64,000 bases of DNA from contig CANTUV010000002.1 in the NCBI GenBank assembly GCA_947685225.1, positions 2,294,001 through 2,358,000 on the forward strand, in the 5' to 3' direction. The first letter of the stretch is position 1; the number at the start of each line of letters is the position of its first letter. Source of the stretch: Garcia nutans. Taxonomy: Eukaryota; Streptophyta; Magnoliopsida; Malpighiales; Euphorbiaceae. Shown piece after piece: positions 10,427-21,266 of this stretch. The notes under the pieces are model-generated. The model searched no databases. It was not told the DNA's origin and saw only the letters and a program-made list of their open reading frames with translations. The position numbers and the translations under genes were made by a program.

Positions 10427-11779
10427 CTATGGCAGTCGATAAGTGTAACGTGCAGGCCAGCTTTGCCTCAGCCATTCCAAGTAGGCTTCAGTCAAGCAAG
10501 GCATGTCTAAGTCGGGAGCAAAGTCAGAATCATGAGGCTCAGCTCCATACTAACGGCCAAGTCAGCGAGGATCATAGCATGTACCTTGATGAAGAGCAGC
10601 AAGGGGAACGTATATCAAGTATGTCTGCATGGTGATATGAGAAATCTTCCACCAAGGTATCAACCAACGGATATTGACTTCAGAGTGTGAGTGGATCCAG
10701 TCAACCCAATCAACGTATGAAGAGGCAGGATGGAGTAGCTTCCTAGCAGAATGATGACATGGCAGGTATCTGGCAAAGTCCATGGATGGAGTATCAAGCA
10801 AACAAAGATACTCCTGAAGTCAAATCTGTGAAGAAAGAGTTAAATAAAAAAAAGAAAAAAAAGAAAAAGGTCCGCTAATTTGAAAACCCGCAAGGGCAGC
10901 TTAGGCAAAAATTAGGAAAGTTCTCTAGTTTCGAAAACCCACATGGGTAGACTAGCAAAAATTAGAGCAATAAAAAATATAACAAAAAAAGAAAAAGTTC
11001 TGATAAGTTGAAAACCCGCAAGGGCAGCTTAGGCAAAAATTAGGACAGCTCGCTAGTTCCGAAAACCCATACGGGCGGACTAGGTAAAAATCCGAGCAAC
11101 AAAGCAAAAAGAAAAAAGAAAACCTAAATTGAAAACCTGAAAGGGCAGTTTAGGTAATTACCTAAAGTAGCAACGGACTCCCAGTCAGTCTCTTTGACAA
11201 TCCTGATTTAAATCGATCTAATCCAACTAAGGTCTCGGCTAAGATCACAGGTATCGGCGACAAGCCTCCTTCCATTTGGTCCATAATATCCAATACTCGT
11301 GGATCAATATTGCCGTCAGAAGAAACAAGCAAGAATTAACCGAGCAAGCAAAGACAAAGCATGAGTCCCCATGCCTTAGTAGGGGCCGAATGAGAGAAAC
11401 AAAAGTCAATCAAAGGAGCAAGTAGAATTTTTTCACATCTCATCAACCGAAGAACTTCGGGTTTTGGAATTTGAAATAACATCTGCATCTTCTGTTGAGT
11501 CTTGGAAATCAATGTGGGTAACGCCATTTGTTGGTTATTGGGATATCCAAGGAAGGCCTCAAATTCTTCAATCAAGGGACATATTTCAAAGCCATTAATT
11601 CTAAATACCCTAGAATCAGTATCCCAAAAGGAAGCCACGACATGTAAGAAGGAGTGGTCCAATTTAACATTTTGAAAACATTTTAAAACATTAAGTTTTG
11701 ACCATGAAATTTGCTTCCAATGAATGGCATCCATATTCTTAAATAGAATTTTTATCTTCTTTAAATGATGTTCGGTCAT
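10427..11779 (-). pseudogene. antisense DUF7745-like gene, copy E1 (two exons, broken)
   Basis: Exon 1 is 11162-11779 (618 bp) with donor TTTAG/GTAATT; exon 2 is 10427-10813 (387 bp) after an acceptor TTGACTTCAG. The lengths equal those of the copy at 53927-55127, giving about 334 residues. Exon 1 carries SFWDTDSRVFRINGFEICPL followed by IEEFEAFLGYP, a pattern like the plant DUF7745 family (FW.P..R.F.FG...L.PTIEEY). Exon 2 carries PASSYVDWVDWIHS and a C-terminal segment rich in acidic and Pro residues. C-to-T type changes have made stops (CAA to TAA near 11338, two CGG-type Arg codons near 10560). It lies in antisense to pol. Function is unknown; the family assignment is from memory. Confidence 0.7.
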
Positions 11780-11880
11780 GGTGGGTGAATGAAGGAAAAT
11801 CAAAATTGTTAAATGAGTCTTCACGTTGAAATGGAAAATTTGTTTTTTTGGTTTCTATATGAAATATGGCATAAAGGGTG

Positions 11881-11890
11881 ATTTATATAG
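11881..11890 (-). promoter_or_regulatory. TATA box of the antisense DUF7745-like gene, copy E1
   Basis: The minus strand reads CTATATAAAT about 100 bp upstream of the ATG at 11779. The same box sits at the same place in copies E2 (17598-17607) and C (53808-53817). The rest of 11780-12157 between the two antisense genes shows no other feature. Confidence 0.65.
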
Positions 11891-12157
11891 AAGAAATAAA
11901 CCTTTTCCAAAAGTGAAAAGGAAAAGGTGATGGGAAAGAATCAGACCATATGCCATAAGGAAATGAATTTGTGGCAATTTCCTTTACCACGTTGGATTGG
12001 GTTTAGCAAATGATGTGTATTATAAAATTATGATGTACTGTAATAAAAAAAAAAGTGGTGCAGTAACAAAAAAAAAGAGGGGTTACGTTAAAGATGCAAA
12101 TTGTATATTTTTCCTTATTGTACAATATTTTACAATTGCTACAATATTTACATATCA

Positions 12158-14675
12158 CTAAGAGGGTGGTGGTAGGTCATCAAATAAAGCCTTGAAAAAA
12201 TCGTCGCCTATTGGAGGAGGGGTCAAATCACTCATCCCGAGTCTGCCCAAAGCGGGAGCAACAAAACCCGGCAAATTACTCATCCTGGGATCACCCGAAG
12301 CTGGAGCACCAAAATCCCTATTACCTTGAGGTTCCAATCTATCATGGTCCTCATCAGAAGCAGATGAAAGGATCTCATGGTCATCAGTCTGGGGCCTCTT
12401 GATGAAGAAGCACCGGGATCCCTCATCCCCTGAAATCGGAAGTCTCGGAAATGTTGTTCGGATTGATGATATAAATTTTCAAAATGAGAAGCCTGTTGAC
12501 GACTTGCAGCCGACTCTTCTTGAAGTTTCCTATTTTGTTCTTCGAGCATCCGCTGTGAGCCAAGAAGGAAAAGGTAAGAGCATACATAATCATGCATACA
12601 TATAGCATAAGTTACTATGAAATAAGTAACGTACCAGGTAGTTCATATCAATGCCCTGTGGATGAGATGGCATGTCTGGCGGGCTAGAGTGAGCAAATGA
12701 AGGGGCAGTAAAAGAGGGTCCAGCCTCATGATCAAATAAGCCAACAGCCTGCAGCAATCATTAAAGAGTCAAAGAAAGAAAGAAGCAGTTGAAAGGGAAA
12801 AGTGGTAAAATTTTTACCTGAGAAGTACTGGCCCTGAGATGTGGAACAGACTCTCCTGTATCTCCGTGATGTTCCTCTTCATCTCTACCCTCAATTTCAT
12901 CAAAAATCTCCCACACACCAACAGGAGATACATCAAAGTTCAAGAGTCTTATTTGAATAAAATGGGCATAAAATGGACCCAGTAAGTGGAGAAATGACTC
13001 GGCACCATAACCATACAGGGCTGACCACCATGCATCCTCCGGCATTGACATAATATTTAAAGTATATTTTGGGATTTGCATCGAAAACCTCCGCTGCTCT
13101 GGACCGAGAAACCATTCATAAACCTCTCCCCGAGAAACCAGCCACTAGACACTGGGCCAGCAATAACTCGGTGAGAATGTTGGAAAGACAGTACAGCCCT
13201 CATCAAAGGAGACCAGTTTGCTCGCTCCTCTAGGCTCCACCATGCCAAATTCACTTGTAAAATAACATAAGGTAAGTAAAACTTTCACATAAAATTTAGA
13301 GCATACTAATGTTATTTTACCTGGTCCCAGGTTAAGCGGCTCAACACATAGTGGTGAGTATGCACATACCTACAACAATCTCGGATAACTAGAAATTTAA
13401 TCTCGGATACCCAACTCTCTCTCGGAAAATACCGGGTACCCTCACTATGTTATGTTCATATGCCCATACCTACAACAATAATAGTAAAGATCAAATTCAT
13501 GCAAGAAAAGAGTGGAAATAACATTGGTGAAGGAAAAGCATACCTCGACAACCGCCATCAAGCCGAACAAAAGACTTCTTGTTTTGGCAAAGCTTATCAA
13601 GACCATAGTAAAGACACGCGAGACCAGATTCACCCCAGCCAGAAGATGGTACCATTCTGAGATAAGAAAGGGCACTCAACACTGACAAGTGAATGGAGGA
13701 TTTAGTGCTGCCTAAGATTGTCAACCCGAGCAGATATAACAAAAATCCTCGAGCATATTGTTCGGCTGTGTCTCTGCCAACCCGTCCTTTGTAATTCATC
13801 CAATAACTACGAATTGGCTCAATTTTTATCTTAAAAGGCCCTTTATATGATGGTTCCATACTAATTAATTCATGAATTTCTTCAAATGTTAAAATATCGT
13901 TGGTTAGAGGGATCGGAACACCATCATATCGAAGGCCAGTTATGGCAGTAAATCGACCGGACCAATTGTCATCTCTCCAATGGGCAAGTGAAAAGTGTGG
14001 GTCATATCCAACCATCGCTCTGCAAGCGCCTAGACTACGCTCCGGTCTATCTAATATTCCTCGGATAGCAATTGTAAGATGAACTGCTCAAAGCTGCAAT
14101 CTCGGATAATCCGCCATACATGAGAAGGCACTATATCGTACCATTGTCGGCCTTTGTAAATACACCCTCCAGCCCGAACAACGCAATGATCATGCTAACA
14201 CAGACCCAGGTAAGTTAATACCAGGTAAGTACATATTATTCTATCTACTTAAATTAATATATTTTTCTTAAATTTTCTTAAAAAAAATCAAATAAAAAAT
14301 AATAGAAAAAATATTAATAGTAAAAAATCAAAAAATCAAAAAATAATAAATAATAACAAAAAATATAACAAAAATATAACAGATAAAAAAATCAAATAAA
14401 AAATAATAGAAAAAATATTAATAGTAAAAAAATCAAAAAATCAAAAAAAATAAATAATAACAAAAAATATAACAGAAAAAAAAGAAAAAAGCACAAAACA
14501 GAAAGATGAAAAATCAAGAGAAACCAAAAAGAAAAAAAATAATTACCTCGCTCTTTTGATTGGAACTGCGGTGAAGCGGCATCCCGGCTAGTATATCTAA
14601 ATTTCCATCTTCATGATGTCGAATAAACTTCAATAACTCGGCATTAGAATGAGTCTCTGACCTCGAAGCATGCAT
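12158..14675 (-). pseudogene. antisense plant mobile domain (PMD) gene, copy E1 (six exons, broken)
   Basis: Exons by splice sites and comparison with copy E2: 14547-14675, 13544-14194, 13321-13469, 12818-13254, 12635-12748 and 12158-12552. Exon 2 carries the PMD core: R.W..TTHTFHLPIGEM, an LTNDILTF segment, RSYWMNYKGR, QYARGFLLYLLG and WGESGLACLYYGLDKLCQ. Exon 3 has WAYEHN, exon 4 the WW...GPFYAHFIQ region and an acidic stretch, and exon 6 a Gln/Glu-rich coiled coil (MLEEQNRKLQEE) and the end IGDDFFKAL. Damage: one base lost near 13970, one gained near 13555, one lost in exon 4, and the exon 4 acceptor AG mutated. PMD proteins of this type act in silencing and development in plants and occur in transposable elements; the role here is unknown. 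Confidence 0.82.
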
Positions 14676-15117
14676 TATTTTTGGAAAATATGTGCTAAAA
14701 TTGAAAGAAATTTGAAAAAATTATGAAATTGAAATCGTGCTGTGAAATGAAATGAAGGAATGATGACTTTTTATAGAGAAACGGCTAGCAAAAAAACAAA
14801 ATTCAAAATTGTTCATAAATAGTAAATTTTACTATTTATGAATAGTAAAATTTACTATTGATAAATAATATTTCTATTGATAAATAGTAAAATTACTATT
14901 TTCAATAGTAAATACTATTTGATACTATTTGCGAATAGTAAATTTACTATTTATAAATAGTAAATAGTGCATGAACAATGATTACACATTAAATTTATTT
15001 ATTCACTTTAATCATTCAAATAATTGCAGGTATATAAATATTTTTACACCCAGGAGGCAATAAGAAGACATATGCATAAAAATTAGCTAAACTTTTTGAA
15101 ATCAAAAATTTTTAGCT
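14676..15117 (-). promoter_or_regulatory. promoter region of the PMD gene, copy E1
   Basis: The minus strand has a TATA box CTATAAAAAG at 14769-14778, about 95 bp before the ATG at 14675. Upstream, 14815-14965 is a cluster of inverted repeats built from AATAGTAAA and TTTACTATT, able to fold repeatedly. The same cluster type precedes copy E2. The remainder is AT-rich without a gene. Confidence 0.6.
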
Positions 15118-15400
15118 CGGGTCCAGAACCCAAATTTTTCTTAGGTCCAGAACCTGGAATTTATTTTTAAGTCCAAAAATTAGGTCGGGTCCAGAACCCA
15201 AATTTTTCTTAGGCCCAGAACCTAGAATTTATTACTAAGTTCAGAACTTAGCTCGGGTCCAGAACCAAAATTTTTCTTAGGTCTAGAACCTAGAATTTAT
15301 TTCTAAGTCAAGAACTTAGCTCGGGTCCAGATCCCAAATTTTCCATAGGTCCAGAACCTAGAATTTATTTCTAAGTTTAAAACTTAGCTCGGGTTTTCAC
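15118..15400. repeat. short tandem array of GGTCCAGAACC-type units, copy E1
   Basis: About four or five units of roughly 65 bp, each with the words GGGTCCAGAACCC, AGGTCCAGAACCT and AAGTNNAGAACTT. It lies upstream of the antisense PMD gene, in the same position as the longer arrays at 20691, 32853 and 50785. The unit words are small hairpins with a constant CCAGA loop. Confidence 0.8.
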
Positions 15401-15534
15401 TTGCTTAATCATTTTCCTTTATTTCATAACAAATTTCTATATTATCAACCACATTACACCTTAGTTAGTACTTGGAGCGCGAACAGTGTATCGTATAACA
15501 TTCTCTGATAGTTTTTATATAAGAATCGTCAAAG
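15401..15534. other. short unassigned stretch after the E1 array
   Basis: AT-rich sequence without a coding frame. By position it would lead to the PPT and 3' LTR of an E-type element, but neither is present before the inverted fragment that follows. Confidence 0.4.
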
Positions 15535-15750
15535 GATGTTACAGAAGGGCATTGATATGAACTACCTGGTAAGTTCCTTATTTAATGTTAATTTATGCTA
15601 TATGTATGCATGATTATGTATGCTCTTACCTTTTTCCTTTTTGGCTCACAGTGGATGCTCGAAGATCAAAATAAGAAACTTCAAGAAGAGTTGGCTGTAA
15701 GTCGTCAGCAGGCTTCTCATTTTGAAAATTTATATCATCAGTCCGAACAA
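15535..15750 (+). pseudogene. inverted fragment of a PMD gene (end of exon 5, intron, start of exon 6)
   Basis: The plus strand reads GGGCATTGATATGAACTACC, a GTAAGT donor, an intron, GGCTCACAG and then a frame MLEDQNKKLQEELAVSRQQA. This corresponds to 12460-12660 on the opposite strand in copy E1. It ends abruptly near 15750 after QSEQ. It is therefore a detached, inverted piece and not part of either neighbouring PMD copy. Confidence 0.8.
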
Positions 15751-17116
15751 AATTATTTTGATCCAAAATGCTTATATATAGGTAGCTCAACTCTCTTCAA
15801 AACCTAATCCAAAGGTGATCATACACACTCACTTAGAGATACACAAGAAGAAAATAAGAAAGAGAACTATCTAGAGAAAACTCTACACTTGACACGCTCA
15901 ACAACACGGGTGTGTCCCTGACCGTGCCCTAAACTCACAACACAGAAGCTTTGACACTCTCAATGACATTGGCATGTCACTGGCCATGTCAATCCTCTAA
16001 CAACACAGTAGCTATGACATGCTCAGTGACATGGGCATGTCACTGGCCATGTCAATCCTCCAACAACACAGTAGCTATGACATGCTCAGTGACATGGGCA
16101 TGTCACTGGCCATGTCAATCCTCCAACAACACAGTAGCTATGACATGCTCAGTGACATGGGTGTGTCACTGGCCGTGTAAATGCTACTACTACAAGCTGT
16201 GACACGCTCAGTGACATGGGCGTTTCACTACTCGTGTCACCAACCCAGAAAATAGAACCAACGACACCCCTAAAAACATGGCCATGCTCATGGGTGTGTC
16301 AAGCCAAAAACCCTGAAATCAACACCAACAAAGCCACAACCAACAATCATCTTCCAATAGCCATAACAACAACACACAATCTCAACCAAAACCATCAACA
16401 ACCCATATAATACTTGAGTAAACCTTAAAACAACTCAATTACAAACATCAAACACAAACACCACCATATTCACAACTCAAAAATCACACAATCCACACAC
16501 TTGCCTCTTTCACCAAACTCATCCCTTTTCTCTCTTCAATCCAACCCCAAAATCAAAGTTAACAAAACAACACAACCCTCAAATATACCAAATTAACCAT
16601 TCAACATACCCAAGAACACAAACTCAAAAGAAAACTAAGAAACAAGTTGGAAACTTACCAAAAGTGAAGAAAATTCTTAAAACTCCAACTTGATCTCTTG
16701 AAAACCTTCAACCTTTTGAGCTTGGAAGCAACAAAATCTCTTTTCCTTTGGTTGCTAAGGGTGGCCGGCCAAAGAGAAGAAAAGAAGAAGATGAAGATGA
16801 ATGAAGAAGAAGAAAGAAAGAAAGAAAGAAAGAAAGTCAACCACTTAACAACTACTCTTCTCTTTTAACTAAACCATTTTTCCCCAATTTACTCTCCACC
16901 ATACATTTAAGCTATATAATATTAAATCCACTACATCATCTTCCACTAACATTAAACAAATCCATTTAATTAATCAAAATATCTCTTTTGACTAAAAGTC
17001 ATAATCTTGTATATATATTATTTTCATCTCCATATACATAACATATACACTTTAAATTATTTAATCCAATACAACAATTAACACTCCAAAATTTTAGGGT
17101 ATAGTTTGGGATATTA
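15751..17116 (-). mobile_element. truncated chromovirus-type LTR
   Basis: On the minus strand it begins TGTAATATCCCAAACTATAC at 17116, matching the start of the LTR at 39054. It then shows an AT-rich U3, a CTTT-repeat leader, a coding-free exon with GGCCGGCCACCC, and a donor TTTTG/GTAAGT (16653-16658). A 63-bp palindromic minisatellite follows inside the putative intron. The other LTR end is not found, so the copy is truncated near 15751. It interrupts the DUF7745-like exon of copy E2 at 17117. Confidence 0.7.
15947..16215. repeat. 63-bp minisatellite with perfect palindromes
   Basis: About four units with a 63-bp period. Each contains AGTGACATG-GG-CATGTCACT, a 9-bp perfect inverted repeat (for example 16025-16044), then GGCCATGTC and ACAACACAGTAGCTATGAC. 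The outer units drift (ACACGG, GTGTGTCAC). Confidence 0.85.
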
Positions 17117-17498
17117 CACAAAAATCAATCAAGGGAGCAAGTAGAATTTTCTCACCTCTCATCAGCCGAAGAACTTCAGGCTTTGAAATTTGAAATAACA
17201 TCTGCATCTTCTGTTGAGTCTTGGAAATCAATATGGGTAACGCCATCTGTTGATTATTTGGATATCCAAGGATTGCCTCAAATTCTTCAATCAAGGGACA
17301 TATTTCAAAGCAATTTATTTTAAATGTCCTAGAATCCACATTCCAAAAGGAAGACATGGCATGTAAAAAGGAGTGGTCCAATTTGACATTTTGATAATAC
17401 TTTAAAATATCAGGTTTTGACCATGAAATTTGCTTCCAATGAATGGCCTCCATATTCTTAAATAGAATTTTTATCTTCTTTAAATGAAGTTCGGTCAT
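17117..17498 (-). pseudogene. antisense DUF7745-like gene, copy E2, 5' part only
   Basis: Begins at ATG 17498 and is cut at 17117 by the LTR. The frame reads close to copy E1 (HSFLHAMSSFWNVDSRTFKI, then CPLIEEFEAILGYPNNQQ) and stays open up to the LTR border. Only about 127 codons of exon 1 remain. Confidence 0.75.
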
Positions 17499-17597
17499 GG
17501 TTGATGAATGAAGGAAAATCAAAATTGTTAAAGGGAGTTTTTTACTTTAAAATGGAAAGTCTTTTGGCTTCTGCATGAAATTAGGCGTAAAAGATGA

Positions 17598-17607
17598 TTT
17601 ATATAGA
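17598..17607 (-). promoter_or_regulatory. TATA box of the DUF7745-like gene, copy E2
   Basis: The minus strand reads CTATATAAAT about 100 bp upstream of the ATG at 17498, as in copies E1 and C. The rest of 17499-17882 holds no gene; it is the spacer to the PMD gene. Confidence 0.65.
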
Positions 17608-17882
17608 GGAAACAAGCTTTTCCAAAATTGATAAGGAAAAGGTGATGGGAAAAGGGCAAGACCGTATGGTATAAGGAAAAGAATTAGCGATGAATTTACT
17701 TTACCGTGTTGCATTTGGCTTTTGTGGTGATGCTGTGTAAACATGTATATATGAAAAAGAAATCGTAATAATTGTGGTGCAGTAAAAAAAAAGAGTTAAT
17801 TACAGTAAAGGCAGAAATTATGTATTAGTATTTTTATGCTTATTGTACAATGTTTATACAATTGATATAATATTTATACATC

Positions 17883-20031
17883 ACTAAGAAGGTGGTGGTA
17901 GTTCATCAAATAAAGCCTTGAAAAAATCATCACCCATTGGAGGAGGAGGTAAATCACTCGTCTCGAATTTGGCCGAAGTAGGAGCACCAAAATCCCTATT
18001 ACCTTAGAGTTTCGATCTGTCACGGTCCTCATCGGAAGTAGACAAAAGGATCTCATGGTCATCAGTCTGGGGACCTCTAGATGAAGAAGCACCAGGATCC
18101 CTCATCCCCTGAAATTGAAAGTCTCAAAAATTTTGTTAGGATTGATGATACAAATTTTCAAAATGAGAAGCCTGCTGACGACTAACGGCCAGCTCTTCTT
18201 AAAGTTTCTTATTTTGTTCTTCAAGCATCCGCTGTGAGCCAGAAAGGAAAAAAGTAAGAGCATACATAATCATGCATACATGTAGCATAAATTACCATGA
18301 AACAAGAAAACTTACCAGGTAATTCATATCAATGCCCTGCGAATGAGATGGCATATCTGGTGGACTACAATGAGCAAATGAAGGAGCAATAAAAAAAAGG
18401 TCTAGCCTCATGATCAAATGAGCCAACAACCTACAACAATCATTAAAGAATCAAAATAAGATAAGAAAGAAGCGATTGCAAAGGAAAAAAAGTAAAAGTT
18501 TTACCTGAGAAGTGCTAGCCCCGAGATGTGGAACAAATTCTCCTGCCTCTCCATGATGTTCCTCTTCATCTCTACCCTCATTTTCTTCAGGAATTTCCCT
18601 TACACTAACAGGAGGTACATCAAATTTCAAGAGCCTTCTTTGAATAAAATGGGCATAAAATGCACCTGGTAGATGGAGAAATATCTCAACACCATAACCG
18701 TACCGAGCCGACCACCATGCAGCCTCCGACATTGATATAATATTTAAAGTATATTCCAGGCAATGCATCGGGACCCTCCACTGCTCTGGACCAAGAAACC
18801 ACTCATAAACTCTCTCTCCGAGAAACCAGCTACTAGACACTGGACCAGCGATTACTCGGCGAGTATGTTGGAAAGATAGTGCAGCATTCATGAAAGGAGT
18901 CCAGTTTGTCCGCTCTTCTGGATTCCACCAAGCCAAATTCACCTGCAAAATGACATAAGGTAAGTAAACTTTCATATAAATTTTATAGCATACTGATGCT
19001 ATTTTACCTAGTCCCAGGTTAAGCGACTCAACACGAAGTGTTGGGTATGCACAAGGTGAGAGCTGGGAACGTCCACGCGATCTGGCAACCAGAGATTTAA
19101 CCTCGGATATCCGATCCTCTCTCGGGAAATACCAGGCGCCCTCACAAGGTTGTGTTCATATGCCCATGCCTACAACAATAATAAAGATCACATTCATGCA
19201 AGAAAAGAGGTGAATTGACATTGGTAGAAGAAGAATACCTCCACAATCGCCATTAAGCCAACAAAAAACTTCTTATTTCGGCAAATTTTATCAAGACCAT
19301 GGTAAAGACAGGCGAGACCAGCTTCACCCTAGCCATAAAGTGGTATTTTTCTGAAATAAGAAAGGGCCCTCAATAATGACAAATGGATAGCAGATTCAAT
19401 GCTGCCTAAGATGGTCGACCCAAGCAAATATAACAAAAATCCTCAAGCATACTATTGAGCCATGTCTCTATGAATCCGTCCCTCATAGTTCATCCAATAA
19501 CTATGAATTAGCTCAATTTTTATCTTAAAAGGCCCTTTATATGATGGTTCCATACCAATTAATTGTTGAATTTCTTCAAATGTCAAAATATCGTTGGTAA
19601 GAGGAACTAGAACACCATCATACCAAATTCCAGTTATAGCAGCAAAATCAACCGGACCAATTGTATCTCTCCAATAGGCAAGTGAAAAGTATGAGTTGTG
19701 TCCAACCATCGTTCTACAAGTGCTTGGACTACACTTTGGTCTATCAAATATTCCTCGAATGGTAATTGTAAGATGAAGCTCTCAAAGCCGCAATCTCGGA
19801 TAATCTGTCTTACTCGAGAAGGCGCTATATCATACCATTATCGGGCTTTGTAGATACACCCTCCGGCCCGAATAACGCAACGATCGCGCTAATACAGAGC
19901 CAGGTAAGTTAATACCAGGTAAGTACATATTATTCTATCTGCTTAAATTAATATATTTTTCCTAAATTTTCTAAAAAATAATAATAATATAAAAATATAA
20001 ATAAAAAATAAAGACGAAAGCATAATAAAGC

Positions 20032-20067
<36 letters not shown>

Positions 20068-20273
20068 GAAAATAACGAAAAAGAAAATAAAACATAAAAT
20101 AAATTACAGGAAAAATAAAGCAAAAAGAAAAGAGAGAAAATTACCTGGCTCTTTTGGTTTGAACTATGATGGAGCTGCATCCCGGCTAGTAGATCTATAT
20201 TCCCATCTTCATGTTGCCAAATAAACTCCAATAACTCAGCATTTGAATGAGTTTCTGATCTTGAAGCATGCAT
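17883..20273 (-). pseudogene. antisense plant mobile domain (PMD) gene, copy E2 (six exons, broken)
   Basis: Exons: 20145-20273 (129 bp), 19239-19888 (650), 19008-19169 (162), 18505-18942 (438), 18316-18430 (115) and 17883-18231 (349). All introns are flanked by GT and AG, and phases agree, so this is the best copy for the gene model (about 614 codons). Exon 1 starts MHASRSETHSNAEL. Exon 2 holds QALVERWLDTTHTFHLPIGE, SYWMNYEGR and GLACLYHGLDKICRNKK. Exon 4 is open over 146 codons. Damage: one base missing after GGAGAGAT in exon 2, one extra T in exon 5, a CGA-to-TGA-like stop and several others. It lies antisense to pol of element E. Confidence 0.85.
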
Positions 20274-20690
20274 TTTTTTTTCAAAACTATATGCTAAATT
20301 TGAAAGAATTACAGTAAGGAACGAAATCAACTAATTTGATGTGAATGAAATGAATGAATTTGTTCATTTATATAGAGTAACGGCAAGGAAAAAACAAAAT
20401 TCAAAAAAGTAAATTTTACTATTGATAAATAGTAAATTACTATTTATAATAGTAAACTACTATTTACAAATAGTAGGTTACTATTTATAAATAGTAAATA
20501 GTGCATTAACAGTAAATACATAGTAAATAAACAGTAAATTCAATTATTCAATTTAATCAGTCAAATACTTGCGTGTATATAAATATTTTTACACGCAGGA
20601 GGCCAGAAGAAGACATGTGCATACAAATTAGCCAAACTTGTTGAAATAAAAAAAATTATTATTTTTTGCAGATAATTAAATCTTTATTAG
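20274..20690 (-). promoter_or_regulatory. promoter region of the PMD gene, copy E2
   Basis: The minus strand has a TATA box CTCTATATAAA at about 20363-20373, some 90 bp before the ATG at 20273. At 20405-20500 is a cluster of AAATAGTA/TACTATTT inverted repeats like that of copy E1. No coding frame. Confidence 0.6.
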
Positions 20691-21185
20691 CTCAGGTCCA
20701 GAACCCAAATTTTCCTTAGGTCCAGAACCTAGAATCTCTCCTAAGTCCAGAACTTAGCTCGGGTCCAAAACCCAAATTATCCTTAGGTCCAGAACCTAGA
20801 ATCTCTTTTAAGTCCAGAACTTAGCTTTGGTCCAGAACCCAAATTATCCTTAGGTCCAGAACCTAGAATCTCTTCTAAGTCTAGAACTTAGCTCGGGTCT
20901 AGAACCCAACTTTTCCTTAGGTCCAGAACCTAAAATCTCTTCTAAGTCCAGAACTTAGCTCGGGTCCAGAACCCAAATTATCCTTAGGTCCAGAACCTAG
21001 AATCTATTCTAAAGTCCAGAATTTAGCTCGGGTCCAGAGCCCAAATTATCCCTAGGTCTAGAACTTAGAATCCATTTTAAGTCCAGAACTTAGTTCGGGT
21101 CCAGAACCCAAAGTTACCCTTAGGTCCAGAACCTAAAATTATCCTTGAGTCTAGAACTCAAACCGGGTCCAGAACCCAAAACCTC
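20691..21185. repeat. tandem array of GGTCCAGAACC-type units, copy E2
   Basis: About seven to eight units of 60-66 bp. Each unit has three hairpin words with the loop CCAGA or CTAGA and different stems (GGGT/ACCC, AGGT/ACCT, AAGT/ACTT; GAGT/ACTC near 21141). It ends just before the PPT of element E. Confidence 0.88.
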
Positions 21186-21251
21186 AATCATCTCAAAAAA
21201 ATTAAGTCTTATTTGCTTTTCACTCTCTTTTACTAAAGTCTCAGATCGTTC

Positions 21252-21266
21252 AAGCAGGGGGCAAAC
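21252..21266 (+). other. polypurine tract of element E
   Basis: The purine-rich AAGCAGGGGGCAAAC directly precedes the LTR start TGTAGACCC, which identifies the following LTR as the 3' LTR of a plus-strand element. Confidence 0.8.
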
